Source of the DNA: Bin80 sp965220935
GTDB taxonomy: Bacteria; Bacteroidota; Rhodothermia; Rhodothermales; Bin80
Direction: 5' to 3'
Assembly: GCA_965220935.1 (NCBI GenBank)
Contig: OZ244857.1
Span: 3,162,001-3,226,000 of the forward strand
Length of the DNA: 64,000 nucleotides
The notes beneath the pieces are model-generated. The model was given only the letters and a program-made list of their open reading frames with translations. It was not told the origin of the DNA and searched no databases. Below, piece by piece: positions 53,796 to 63,900 of this stretch. The stretch's first letter is position 1. Every line of letters starts with the position of its first letter. Made by a program: the position numbers and the translations under genes.

Positions 53796-55236
53796 ATAAG
53801 CGCTAACTTGTTTAGTATTTGAAGTATTTTTCTATTTGAGGGGTTCTCTGACGAGGTCCATCTATGAGTCCTTCAGAAATAGACTTCCACTCTTGAATCA
53901 TTTTGGACAACCCACAACGGGGCTCAATGGCACGATTTACTTCATTGAGGGCAAATTGAAAGTCATTCCATGGGCTTTTCTGCACAGTAGTAGTATCCCC
54001 AGGGGGAAAAAGTTCGTGCGTGACGAACGATTTTTTCTGTGAGTAGGGCGACAAGGAGTTTGCCATACAGCCATGCCTTTGAACTATCATCATCATTTTT
54101 GGGGAGGTGCCCAAACTGAGCCAAAGATTTAAATCTCTTGAACACTAGTTCTACTTGCCATCTCAGGCGATACCATTCAAGCACTTCGGATGCGGAAAAC
54201 AAATGGTTCGGAAATGTTGTAAAAAGGATCACATATCGTGCAAATCGGAGCGTTTCATCTCGAGGTTTCTTGCCGGTTCTCTTCGCATTCTGTAGGATTG
54301 TCTTTTGTGCTTTCTGAGCAGCCTCCTCTGTTTTTCGTAATACACAAATGCGACCAGAAACAGGGGATTTCCCTGGAACCTGTACCTCCCATTGCCCCAC
54401 TTCACCAAGATTTGTAATGGTCTCAACCGCAGTAAGCAGATCAAATGGAGCATTCGTTTTTCTCTCAAAATGCAAGACTCCTGTATTCACACGTAGCGTT
54501 ACATATCCACCTGCGTCTGAGACATATTTGACTCCACTTTTCGTTGAATATCCCCTATCGGCCAAGATATAATCCCCCGGTTGAATTGGGAATTGTTTAA
54601 ATGATTCCCCCGTCCCCTCTCCTTTCGTGGGAGTGAGCTTGAAAAAATCACATGCGAATGATGGGAGCGTAACGCTATAATGTATTCTCCACTGCGATCC
54701 AGTCTGTCCAGGTTCACTAACAATCGTCGCATCAAAAGCCCGCATTTTTAGGGATGCTTCCATGGAAGTAGAAACGCCATGTTCTTGAAATAATTCTTTG
54801 CACATCGCATAGAGCCAATCTTTCGATTTACGCAAACGCTTGAGCAGGGCAACATCCGAAATGTCTGCCAATCCTGCCTGACGTGCCCTTACTACCGTTT
54901 CTCGTAAGGAATGACCACATCCCAAATGGATCAGCAATACTCGCAAGAGTGCCTCGGGGCACTTGTATTTACGCAGACCTCGTAAAGCACCCGTGTCTGT
55001 TGCAAGCTGCACCCAGCACTCCGGTAGAAACGAACATAATACATCCCAATCTTGACTGGCCGGGGCTTCGGTAACGGTCTTTTTCATATGACTGTTAAAA
55101 TAATGGTTGCAGAAAGAATAGAGGAACCAGTAGTAGTTAAGCAACATCAAGAAAAATTCTCATTGAAGACTTAGATATTTCCCTCCAATACAATAAAACT
55201 ACAACAATTATGTGTGGTAAACAAGTTAGCGCTTAT
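53796..55236 (-). mobile_element. IS4 family insertion sequence
   Basis: Terminal inverted repeats ATAAGCGCTAACTTGTTTA at 53796-53814 and the reverse complement at 55218-55236 enclose an IS4 transposase. The flanks (ACACCT on the left, a run of G on the right) do not show a target duplication. The left flank is ISL3 and the right flank is a different truncated gene, so a deletion or rearrangement followed insertion. Confidence 0.85.
53812..55150 (-). pseudogene. IS4 family transposase, frameshifted near the C-terminus
   Basis: The main frame (55150-53963) has the first Asp region AFDATIVSEPGQTGSQWRIHYS, the second Asp in DYILADRGYSTKSGVKYV and the YREK signature in YRLRWQVELVFKRFKSLAQFGHLPK. 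It then shifts after SPWGYYYC. The correct C-terminus lies in another frame (QKSPWNDFQFALNEVNRAIEPRCGLSKMIQEW, ending at 53812). The shift falls in or near a TAC repeat and a C-run around 53975-54000. All DDE residues are in the main frame, so a truncated but possibly partly active protein cannot be excluded. Confidence 0.8.
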
Positions 55237-55459
55237 GGGGGGGGGTAGTGTCAAAGAGTTCTACCGCAATCATCTTCAAGCCAGTCTTCTCCATACCATG
55301 GCTATCAACGATCATCATAAGAATGAAGATCAGAGTAATGAAAAAGACGGACACAATGGCTGCAAGTCCCAAAGATCTATCTGAAAAACACCATCGATTG
55401 AGGAAAGACATTATTTTAAAGCTAGGTGACTCTTTCTTCTCGCGAAAATCAGAAATCAT
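55237..55459 (-). pseudogene. N-terminal fragment of small membrane protein truncated by IS4
   Basis: The minus-strand reading MSFLNRWCFSDRSLGLAAIVSVFFITLIFILMMIVDSHG (start 55414, or 55459 for the longer form) contains one strong transmembrane helix. It continues EKTGLKMIAVELFDTTPP and then enters the IS4 right terminal repeat, where it stops. It is therefore probably the front of a gene cut by IS4; the rest is not found on the other side. Not recognised. Confidence 0.4.
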
Positions 55460-56306
55460 GTATCAGCCTTCTTTCAGATTTGGATTGCAGAACCCTATTC
55501 ATTTGAATCAGGCTTGCAAAAAGCCTTTATCCCGCCTCAGGTAAATTCATCTTTTACCTGACATAAAAATGAATTTCTAAGATATAATGGTAATCAAAAC
55601 ACTCTTTCTTGGTTGTTAACTCATTCTTCAGATCTTGCTTGTACTTGATTTATGAGACATGTTAGACAAACATGAACAACTTGTATATCCGAAATACGAT
55701 CTGGTTCCCATGCAGTGTGAATTCTCTTTTTCAATCATGTCATTTCTTGCCGAGTGTTTCGTGACTTAATGCAACAGTATTGCCTTAAAATGGAAGACCA
55801 AAACAGCCTGAATCTTTTCTACTTCCAGAAACAATCTGAGACTGTTGGTGAATTTAGAAACTGCGACTAATCACATTAATGAAGATTGTACGTGAGTTCA
55901 TCCACTGAACTGTCTAACTTATTGTGGCTGAGCCCATACGTTATTCTGTATAGGTGCATCTATTTGATATATCCGAATCGTTAATACTACACTGTCAATT
56001 ACTGGAGATGAGAGTGATATACATACATGTTTTCTTGACCCACAAACATAGAATGAGTGAATTTTTAAGCGTTGAGAATGTTGATCAAAATATGGGAGCA
56101 TCCAATAAATTGACGTAAAGGGTCTACATGTCAAATATGGTCCTGAATTCTGGATTGAACAGAGAAATCCAAACTTTTTCTGAGAGAACGGTTGGTTTTA
56201 CCCAATCCGTACCTGTCGAACGGCAACTACCGAAAGATGCAAAATTCTCTAAAGCGACTTCAGAGTTCCGCCCCCTGTGCAGAATTCGGGTGGGGACGTA
56301 AGAAAT
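55460..56306. other. long noncoding stretch upstream of the ATPase array
   Basis: About 850 bp of A/T-rich sequence with many stops on both strands and no recognisable gene. The last ~110 bp (AGAGTTCCGCCCC, GGGGACGTAAGAAATTCAAT) resemble the 3' flanks of the other ATPase genes of the array (near 57700 and 59120), so this flank belongs to the repeated unit. Confidence 0.4.
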
Positions 56307-57455
56307 TCAATTCTCTAAAGAGCTATAGATAGAGACCAACCAAGTACGCATTGACGGAATTGGAATGGTGTAGACCTCATCTTGACTGTGAAGTATTCCA
56401 CGCTCCACTGCTCTCTTGAATAATCTTTTGGCTTTATCTGAATCGTCATACTCCTGTGATAAGGCTTCTTCAATATCTTCTTGGTAAAATCCTTTTCCGG
56501 GTGTAGTATTTTTCATCAGTCTCGCTAAACTGCAACGCTCTTTTATAGTAATCCCATTAGCACGCTGTTGGTAATACGCCTCGCATCTTTCCTCTCCTAA
56601 TTGATATACAATATCCAGCCCCGATAGAGTCATGACCCTTTTATCTTTCTGAATCTGCTTTGCAGCGGCATCCCCATAGGCGATAATATGCTGAGGCCAT
56701 CCATGCGTTTTTTGGGCAATCGCATCTATCCATGAAGCAGGATTCCCTCTTGCTCTTCCCTCTTTGACTATCCAGTCATGGATCACTGCGCGTTCAGATT
56801 CTTTGTCTAGCGCTCCCAACTCTACAAAACATCCGCCCTTAAATCGAGAAATTCCCAGCGAACTGAATGCATCTCCTGTCGGTCCTAGTCCTGCTACCAG
56901 AAGGATTATGGACCTCTTCAATTTGCCATTATGGATCGCATTCAGAACATTCGTTGTCACGCCCTTTAGTTCCTTATTCGGAGGCTGATTTGTCTTTCCT
57001 AATGTTTGAGCTTCGTCCAAAATCAGGAGCAAAGGCTTCTTGCCATCTGCGAGTATTTTTTGCATTATAGGGCGAGCGTGATTGATGGTCATATCAAGTT
57101 TCCCCTCGGCTTTGACAACTGCATCAACACCAACCTGTCCAGACATACCAGTGATCTGGGGATGTGTACCCTTGCCAAGATAATAGAGCAATTCCTCTGT
57201 ATCCCAAAGGGCAGGGGGATCAATCTCTGCAACTTTCCATCCGCTAGCTTTTGCCAGCTTTCCACATTTATCCAGCAACGCCGTTTTGCCCGCACCCGGC
57301 GCCCCCTGAATCAAAAAGGTTGTCCCATTATTTTCCTTTGTAGCCCGTCCTAAAAGATCGCTGAAATCACATAAAATCTCCTTCCGCCCATGAAAGTATC
57401 TCGCGGGTCCACGGTCAGGAATAATATTTGAGATGCGGGCTAGGTCAGCAGACAT
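56307..57455 (-). CDS. AAA ATPase of the PDRGPA..YFHGR family, array member 1
   Basis: The 382-residue protein opens MSADLARISNIIPDRGPARYFHGRKEILCDFSDLLGRATKENNG. It has Walker A FLIQGAPGAGKTALLDKC, Walker B LLLILDEAQTLGKTNQ, a sensor strand IILLVAGLGPTGDAF and ISRFKGGCFVELG. A helical lid follows and a C-terminal winged helix ends GILHSQDEVYTIPIPSMRTWLVSIYS. The middle part (residues ~70-150) differs strongly from members 2 and 3. There is no attached effector domain. The promoter-proximal 40 bp match those of members 2 and 3. Function unknown. Confidence 0.75.
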   Translation of the reverse strand: MSADLARISNIIPDRGPARYFHGRKEILCDFSDLLGRATKENNGTTFLIQGAPGAGKTALLDKCGKLAKASGWKVAEIDPPALWDTEELLYYLGKGTHPQITGMSGQVGVDAVVKAEGKLDMTINHARPIMQKILADGKKPLLLILDEAQTLGKTNQPPNKELKGVTTNVLNAIHNGKLKRSIILLVAGLGPTGDAFSSLGISRFKGGCFVELGALDKESERAVIHDWIVKEGRARGNPASWIDAIAQKTHGWPQHIIAYGDAAAKQIQKDKRVMTLSGLDIVYQLGEERCEAYYQQRANGITIKERCSLARLMKNTTPGKGFYQEDIEEALSQEYDDSDKAKRLFKRAVERGILHSQDEVYTIPIPSMRTWLVSIYSSLEN

Positions 57456-57483
57456 AGTTCAGATATTCAATGAAATACCGCTT

Positions 57484-59795
57484 GTTGAGGATTATTGGAC
57501 ACATCTCAGACTTATATAGTTCCAAAGTACAGATGTTGATGTCTAAGATGAAATAAACAATTCTTCTATAATGAAGAAACACCTCATTGCCATAGAGTCC
57601 ACCATTTTAATCTGACGGGTTTGCTTCAAGAAGCGATGCTTTTTTGACGTATCATTGATTTAAACTGGTTCTGACCAGTCAGAGGTGAATTCCCTTGATT
57701 CAACTCCAAAATTCCGCTCTGGTCATACAAGATGGCACTGGGGTGCGTAGAGAAATTCAATCGGCATAGTTAGAGATCAACCACCTACGCATTGACGGAA
57801 TCGGAATGCTATACAGTTCATCTTGACTGTGCAGGATTCCACGCTCTACGGCTCTTTTGAACAAACTCTTCGCTTTATCTGGATCGTCGTACTCCCGAGA
57901 CAAAAACCCTTCAATATCTTCCTTGCAAAGCCCGCTTCCATATGCAACGCTTTGAATCATTTTTGCCAGACCTGCGCGCTCTATTCCGCTGATCCCTCTT
58001 GCGCGTTGTTTGTAATACGCCTCCCGCCTCTGCGTGCCTAGTCTGTGTACAACCTTCAGCCCCTCTGGAATCATCTCCCCTTGATCATTCTGGATTTGCT
58101 TGGCCGCAGCATCTCCATACGCCGTAATATGCTGAGGCCAGCCATGCGTTTCCTGGGCAATCGCATCTATCCATGAAGCAGGGTTCCCCTTGGCTCCCCC
58201 CTCCTTGACTAGCCAATCTTGAATCACCGCGCGCTCTGATTCTTTGTCTATTGACCCCAACTCCACAAAACACCCTCCCTTGAATCTAGAAATTCCTAAC
58301 GAATTGAAAGCTTCTTCTGTATGCCCCAACCCTGCCGCAAGTAGGATGACTGGATGGGGAAAGTCACCATTATGGAGATTGTCCAATGTCTCCATGGCAT
58401 CAATCTTGTTCGGTGTTTCAGTGAAAGCACCTATTCGTTGGGCTTCATCAAGAATTAAAAGCACCCCCCGTTTGGGGTTCATCCTTCCAAGCACTTGAGA
58501 CACACTTGAATCCCCTGCAACTTCTTTGATGTGCTCTCTCGCTAATACGTTGGCGTCTACTTTCGTAGCTTTCTGTTTGCGAGCGACGTAGGGTTGCCCA
58601 AGAGTCTGTGCCATATGAACAGGCTTATACAAGTCGCCTAAATTAATATTAAAGACATCCCAACGTTTTTCCATAGCATCTAAGGCCATTTCCTCCAACA
58701 ACGCCGTCTTCCCCGCCCCCGGCGCACCTTGAACAAGGAAGGTTGTCCCATTATTTTCCTTTGTAGCCCGTCTTAAAAGGTCGCTGAAATCATACAGAAT
58801 TTGTGCCCGCCCATGAAAGTATCTCGCGGGTCCACGGTCAGGAATAATACTTGAAATCATGAGAGAGTCAGCAGACATAGTTCAGATATTCAATGAAATA
58901 CCGTGTTGAGGATTATTGGACACATCTCAGACTTATATAGTTCCAAAGTACAGATGTTGATGTCTAAGATGAAATAAACAATTCTTCTATAATGAAGAAA
59001 CACCTCATTGCCATAGAGTCCACCATTTTAATCTGACGGGTTTGCTTCAAGAAGCGATGCTTTTTTGACGTATCATTGATTTAAACTGGTTCTGACCAGT
59101 CAGAGGTGAATTCCCTTGATTCAACTCCAAAATTCCGCTCTGGTCATACAAGATGGCACTGGGGTGCGTAGAGAAATTCAATCGGCATAGTTAGAGATCA
59201 ACCACCTACGCATTGACGGAATCGGAATGCTATACAGTTCATCTTGACTGTGCAGGATTCCACGCTCTACGGCTCTTTTGAACAAACTCTTCGCTTTATC
59301 TGGATCGTCGTACTCCCGAGACAAAAACCCTTCAATATCTTCCTTGCAAAGCCCGCTTCCATATGCAACGCTTTGAATCATTTTTGCCAGACCTGCGCGC
59401 TCTATTCCGCTGATCCCTCTTGCGCGTTGTTTGTAATACGCCTCCCGCCTCTGCGTGCCTAGTCTGTGTACAACCTTCAGCCCCTCTGGAATCATCTCCC
59501 CTTGATCATTCTGGATTTGCTTGGCCGCAGCATCTCCATACGCCGTAATATGCTGAGGCCAGCCATGCGTTTCCTGGGCAATCGCATCTATCCATGAAGC
59601 AGGGTTCCCCTTGGCTCCCCCCTCCTTGACTAGCCAATCTTGAATCACCGCGCGCTCTGATTCTTTGTCTATTGACCCCAACTCCACAAAACACCCTCCC
59701 TTGAATCTAGAAATTCCTAACGAATTGAAAGCTTCTTCTGTATGCCCCAACCCTGCCGCAAGTAGGATGACTGGATGGGGAAAGTCACCATTATG
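57484..59795. repeat. 891-bp direct duplication within the ATPase array
   Basis: 57484-58374 and 58905-59795 appear identical by eye, with a period of 1421 bp. Each copy covers the region upstream of one ATPase, the intergenic spacer and the C-terminal ~205 codons of the next ATPase. The similarity ends abruptly inside the coding sequence, just after the codons for HNGDFPHPVILLAAG in minus-strand sense. Confidence 0.9.
57757..58878 (-). CDS. AAA ATPase of the PDRGPA..YFHGR family, array member 2
   Basis: The 373-residue protein has Walker A FLVQGAPGAGKTALLEEM, a variable central segment (KRWDVFNINLGDLYKPVHMAQTL, IKEVAGDSSVSQVLGRMNPKRG) and Walker B LLILDEAQRIGAFTETPN. Its C-terminus matches member 3 residue for residue (HPVILLAAGLGHTEEAFNSLG to PSMRRWLISNYAD). 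It sits 301 bp downstream of member 1 on the same strand. The sharp change between a variable middle and an identical end indicates recent duplication or gene conversion. Confidence 0.75.
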   Translation of the reverse strand: MSADSLMISSIIPDRGPARYFHGRAQILYDFSDLLRRATKENNGTTFLVQGAPGAGKTALLEEMALDAMEKRWDVFNINLGDLYKPVHMAQTLGQPYVARKQKATKVDANVLAREHIKEVAGDSSVSQVLGRMNPKRGVLLILDEAQRIGAFTETPNKIDAMETLDNLHNGDFPHPVILLAAGLGHTEEAFNSLGISRFKGGCFVELGSIDKESERAVIQDWLVKEGGAKGNPASWIDAIAQETHGWPQHITAYGDAAAKQIQNDQGEMIPEGLKVVHRLGTQRREAYYKQRARGISGIERAGLAKMIQSVAYGSGLCKEDIEGFLSREYDDPDKAKSLFKRAVERGILHSQDELYSIPIPSMRRWLISNYAD

Positions 59796-60299
59796 AATCC
59801 TGTTTAATGTTGACGACACCAGAACCTCATTTGGGGTGTCATAGAAACGACCAACATATTGGGCTTCATCAAGAATTAGAAGCACTCCCCGCCTGGGATG
59901 CATCCTTTCAAGTACATGAGATACACCTGCCTCACCTGCAACTTCCTCTAGATGTCCTGCCCCCAATAATTTTAAATCCGCTTTGATAGACGTCTGCTTA
60001 CGCGAGACATAAGGTTTGCCAAGAGTCTGCGCCATGTGAACTGGATTATACAAATCGTCAAAATTTATTTTAACGACTCCCCATCGTTTTTCCATAGCAT
60101 TCAGAGCCATTTCCTCCAATAACGCCGTCTTCCCCGCCCCCGGCGCGCCTTGAACAAGGAAGGTTGTCCCATTATTTTCCTTTGTGGACCGTCCTAATAG
60201 ATCGCTGAAATCACATAAAATCTCCTTCCGCCCATGAAAGTATCTCGCGGGTCCACGGTCAGGAACAATATTTGAGATGCGGGATAGGCCAGCAGACAT
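59178..60299 (-). CDS. AAA ATPase of the PDRGPA..YFHGR family, array member 3
   Basis: The Met at 60299 (MSAGLSRISNIVPDRG) aligns with the starts of members 1 and 2, so the upstream start at 60332 is rejected. The N-terminal ~50 residues resemble member 1 most (YFHGRKEILCDFSDLLGR). The middle is its own version (KRWGVVKINFDDLYNPVHMAQTL, LEEVAGEAGVSHVLERMHPRRG, YVGRFYDTPN). The last ~205 residues are identical to member 2. Walker A and B are intact. The protein thus looks like a mosaic of the two neighbours. Function unknown. Confidence 0.75.
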   Translation of the reverse strand: MSAGLSRISNIVPDRGPARYFHGRKEILCDFSDLLGRSTKENNGTTFLVQGAPGAGKTALLEEMALNAMEKRWGVVKINFDDLYNPVHMAQTLGKPYVSRKQTSIKADLKLLGAGHLEEVAGEAGVSHVLERMHPRRGVLLILDEAQYVGRFYDTPNEVLVSSTLNRIHNGDFPHPVILLAAGLGHTEEAFNSLGISRFKGGCFVELGSIDKESERAVIQDWLVKEGGAKGNPASWIDAIAQETHGWPQHITAYGDAAAKQIQNDQGEMIPEGLKVVHRLGTQRREAYYKQRARGISGIERAGLAKMIQSVAYGSGLCKEDIEGFLSREYDDPDKAKSLFKRAVERGILHSQDELYSIPIPSMRRWLISNYAD

Positions 60300-60905
60300 A
60301 AATTCAGATATTACAAGGAAATGCTCTGTCAAAGATTATTGGACAAAATTCGGCCTCTATAGTTCCGAAATTACAGATTTTGATGTCTATGATTAAGTTC
60401 ACAAATACACATTTTAGGTTTTGCACGAGGCTCGGTCGCCTGTCATGATAATTGGAATATTGGTTTGTGAAAATCACATACAACCGCGTGAACTCATGCC
60501 GTTCCTATTAAGATAATTCTACTGGTCACTCGCAGCAATTCTGAGCGTCGTTCAACACAGAAACCTCGCTTTAAGTAAATCACGTTAAAGATGGGTTAAG
60601 CCACTTATAGGTCTCAACTTGAATCCTCTGAATTCCATGATTGTAGGATTGACGACTTCACTGTCAAGATATAATAGAAAGGAAGGTTCCCTCAGAAGTG
60701 TTATTTTTTGAGGTAACCAAATTTTCATTTTATTATGTCATCTATCCAACTTCTTGCCTTTTTCAATTGCGGCTTCGTCCAGAGTGACGCTATCAGTCGT
60801 ATCTGAAGAAATACCCTGCATATTCAGATTCTTTTGTCGCTAGACAGGATTGGAGGCATCCAATAATTTGTTTGCACACATGATGAAGAATGATTGAGCG
60901 GTCGC
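60300..60905. other. intergenic region with IS110 left-end remnant
   Basis: About 600 bp between the ATPase array and the surface protein. Apart from the IS110 remnant at 60666-60740 I see no gene; it should contain the ATPase 3 promoter and the terminator of the fibronectin gene. Confidence 0.5.
60666..60740 (+). mobile_element. IS110 left-end fragment
   Basis: CAAGATATAATAGAAAGG, the inverted repeat GGAAGGTTCCCT and the leader TTTTCATTTTATTATGTC match the left end of the complete IS110 at 50963-51040, with two substitutions (CAGAAGTG, TTTTTTGAG). The match runs into the first codons of the transposase and then stops. It marks a former or abortive insertion. Confidence 0.85.
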
Positions 60906-63900
60906 TTATTGAACGCTCACAAAGTGTCCTACAAGTACCGATGAAGTGCCGCTCTCAAGGGATGTTGCAATGATGCGGTAAAGATAGGTTCCTGAGGATA
61001 ATGCCATATGATCTAGACGGATTTCATTTTTCCATCCTGCGGTCAGACTTCGGGGAGGTGTGACAGCGACCTGTTGTCCTATGACGTCAAATATTTCAAC
61101 CTTGATTTCGGCTGGCCATGGAAGATCAAACACAAGATTGGTTGAATGGAAAAATGGATTCGGATAATTGGCATGTACTGTGAATTCTGTTGGGAGGTAT
61201 GTAGTGTGCTCTGAGTTGACGGGGGAGAGAACCTCAATATTAAATTTGACACTATCCTGTGCGCCATATAAGTCCACCGCCTTAAAAGTAAATAGTACAG
61301 GCGGCGTGACCACCACTGGAATTCCACTGATAGTTCGGCTTGGCAAGTCAAACGTAAGCCCCGAAGGAAGGGACATAGTATTGAAAGAATACTGAACTGG
61401 CTCCTTCCCCCCTATTACTTCAGGTAGCACTAACGCAGTAATCGGTTGTGTTCTTGAAAAGGATTGATCAGGAATGCTCTCCGTAAAGGACATTTTGTAG
61501 ACCTCCATGCCGAACTCTTGCTTGGCGATATTTTCTCCAGCGTCCTTCACCTCCCATGTAAAACTTGTTGTCGGCATGGTTTCTGAGGGCGTACCACTGA
61601 TGGTACGAGTGGATAAATTTAGAGTCAGCCCCTTAGGTAAACTGGGCGTTAATACATACACATAGGGCATAGTCCCAGCGAATGCCTCAGGAAGAACAAT
61701 ATCTGGGATGCGCTTTTGAATCGGGAAGACTTGATCCTCAACCGCATTCTGGAAAGAAACTGGGTTTGATGTATCAAGTGTAGCGTTGGCAGACGGAACA
61801 CTTTCTCCGACAGAGTTAATGGCTGTGATACGAAAATACTGAGTCGTTTCAAGGTGAACATTAGTCAGCGTATATGTTGTGGCAGTGGACCCAGTCATGG
61901 TGACCAGACTCATCCATTCCGACGTTCCATCGGGAGACGCATAGATGCGGTATCCCATGATCGGTGCGCCCCCGTCATCAGATGGGGCCGTCCAAGAAAG
62001 AGTCACTATACCGCTTCCCGAAACGACTGCGGTCAATCCAGTAGGTATGCTTGGGACGTTAGCGTCGGTCGTCGCATTGGCGACATTAGATGTTGTACCT
62101 GACCCGACTGAATTGATGGCGCGAACCCGGTAATACCAAGTCATGGCCGCGCTCAGTCCAGTGTGGGAATAAATGGTCACCGTGGATCCAGTATTCCTTT
62201 CAAGATCTGACCAGTCAGATGTGCCATTTGGAGAGGCTTCAATCCAATATCCCGTAATGGCATTGCCTCCCGCATTCAATGGGGCGTTCCACGACAGGTT
62301 GATGATCGTTTGCCCTGAAGACACGGCCGTGAGCGAAGTCGGCGCATCAGGGGTATTCGCCATATTGGTGGTCGTATTGGCGGTATTTGACGGGGGACTC
62401 GGTCCTACTGAGTTAATCGCACGCACCTGATAATGCCGCGTCGTACCTGCACTCAATCCAGTATGAGAATAGATCGTGCCCGCAGATCCAGTATCCTCAA
62501 CCAGATTTGTGAAACGACTCCCTCCGTTGGTAGATACCTCAATCCGATATCCACTGATCGCTACCCCTCCCGTATTCAATGGAGCAGCCCAGCTCAGGTT
62601 GATGATCGTCTGCCCCGAGGCCGTGGCCGTCAGCGAAGTCGGGGCATCAGGAGCGGTCGCAGTGGGAACATCTGTGGTGGCACTGGCGGTATTTGACGGG
62701 GGACTCGGTCCTACTGAGTTAATCGCACGCACCTGATAATGCCGCGTCGTACCTGCACTCAATCCAGTATGAGAATAGATCGTGCTTCCAGACCCAGTAT
62801 CCTCGACCAGATTTGTGAAACGAGTCCCTCCGTTGGTAGACACCTCAATCCGATATCCACTGATCGCTACCCCTCCCGTATTCAATGGAGCAGCCCAGCT
62901 CAGGTTGATGATCGTCTGCCCCGAGGCCGTGGCCGTCAGTGAATTAGGCGCATCAGGAGCTGTCGCTACATCGGTGGAGGCATTGGCCGTATTTGATGTG
63001 CTACTCGGCCCCACTGGGTTGATCGCACGCACCTGATAATGCCGCGTCGTGCCCGCACTTAATCCAGTATGAGAATAGGTCGTACTTGTTGACTTGGTAT
63101 CCTCTACCAGATTTGTGAAACTCGTCCCTCCATTAGTAGACACCGCAATTTGATATCCAGTGATCGCGGCCCCTCCTGTATTTGATGGGGCGGTCCAGCT
63201 CAGATTGATCATGGTTTGTCCAGAGGCCTTTGCCGTGAGCGAAGTCGGCGCATCAGGCGCGGTCGTGATCACAGCATCGGTAGTGGCATTAGCTATATTT
63301 GACGGTGTTCCATCTCCCACCGAATTGATCGCACTGACGCGGTAATGCCGCGTCGTGCCTGCACTTAATCCAGTATGAGAGTAGGTCGTACTCGTTGACT
63401 TGGTATCCTCTACCAGATTTGTGAAACTCGTCCCTCCATTAGTAGACACCGCAATTCGATATCCAGTGATTGCGGCTCCTCCAGTATTTGTTGGCGCGGT
63501 CCAGCTCAGATTGATCATGGTTTGTCCAGAGGCCTTTGCCCTCAGAGAAGTCGGTGCAGCAGCAACGGTTGCGATGGGAACATCTGTGGTGGCACTGGCG
63601 ATATTGGACGCACTACCAGTTCCCGCCGAATTGATGGCGCTGACTCGGTAATGCCGCGTCGTACCTGCACTTAATCCAGTATGAGAATAGGTCGTCGTTG
63701 TCGACTTGGTATCTTCTACCAGATTTGTGAAACTCGTCCCTCCATTAGTAGACACCTCAATTTTATATCCAGTGATCGCGGCCCCTCCAGTATTTGACGG
63801 TGCGGTCCAGCTTAGGTTGATCGTCGTCTGCCCCGAGGCTTTGGCCGTCAGTGAAGTCGGTGGGCCCGGGGCAGTCGCCGGATCGGTTGAAGCGTTTGCC

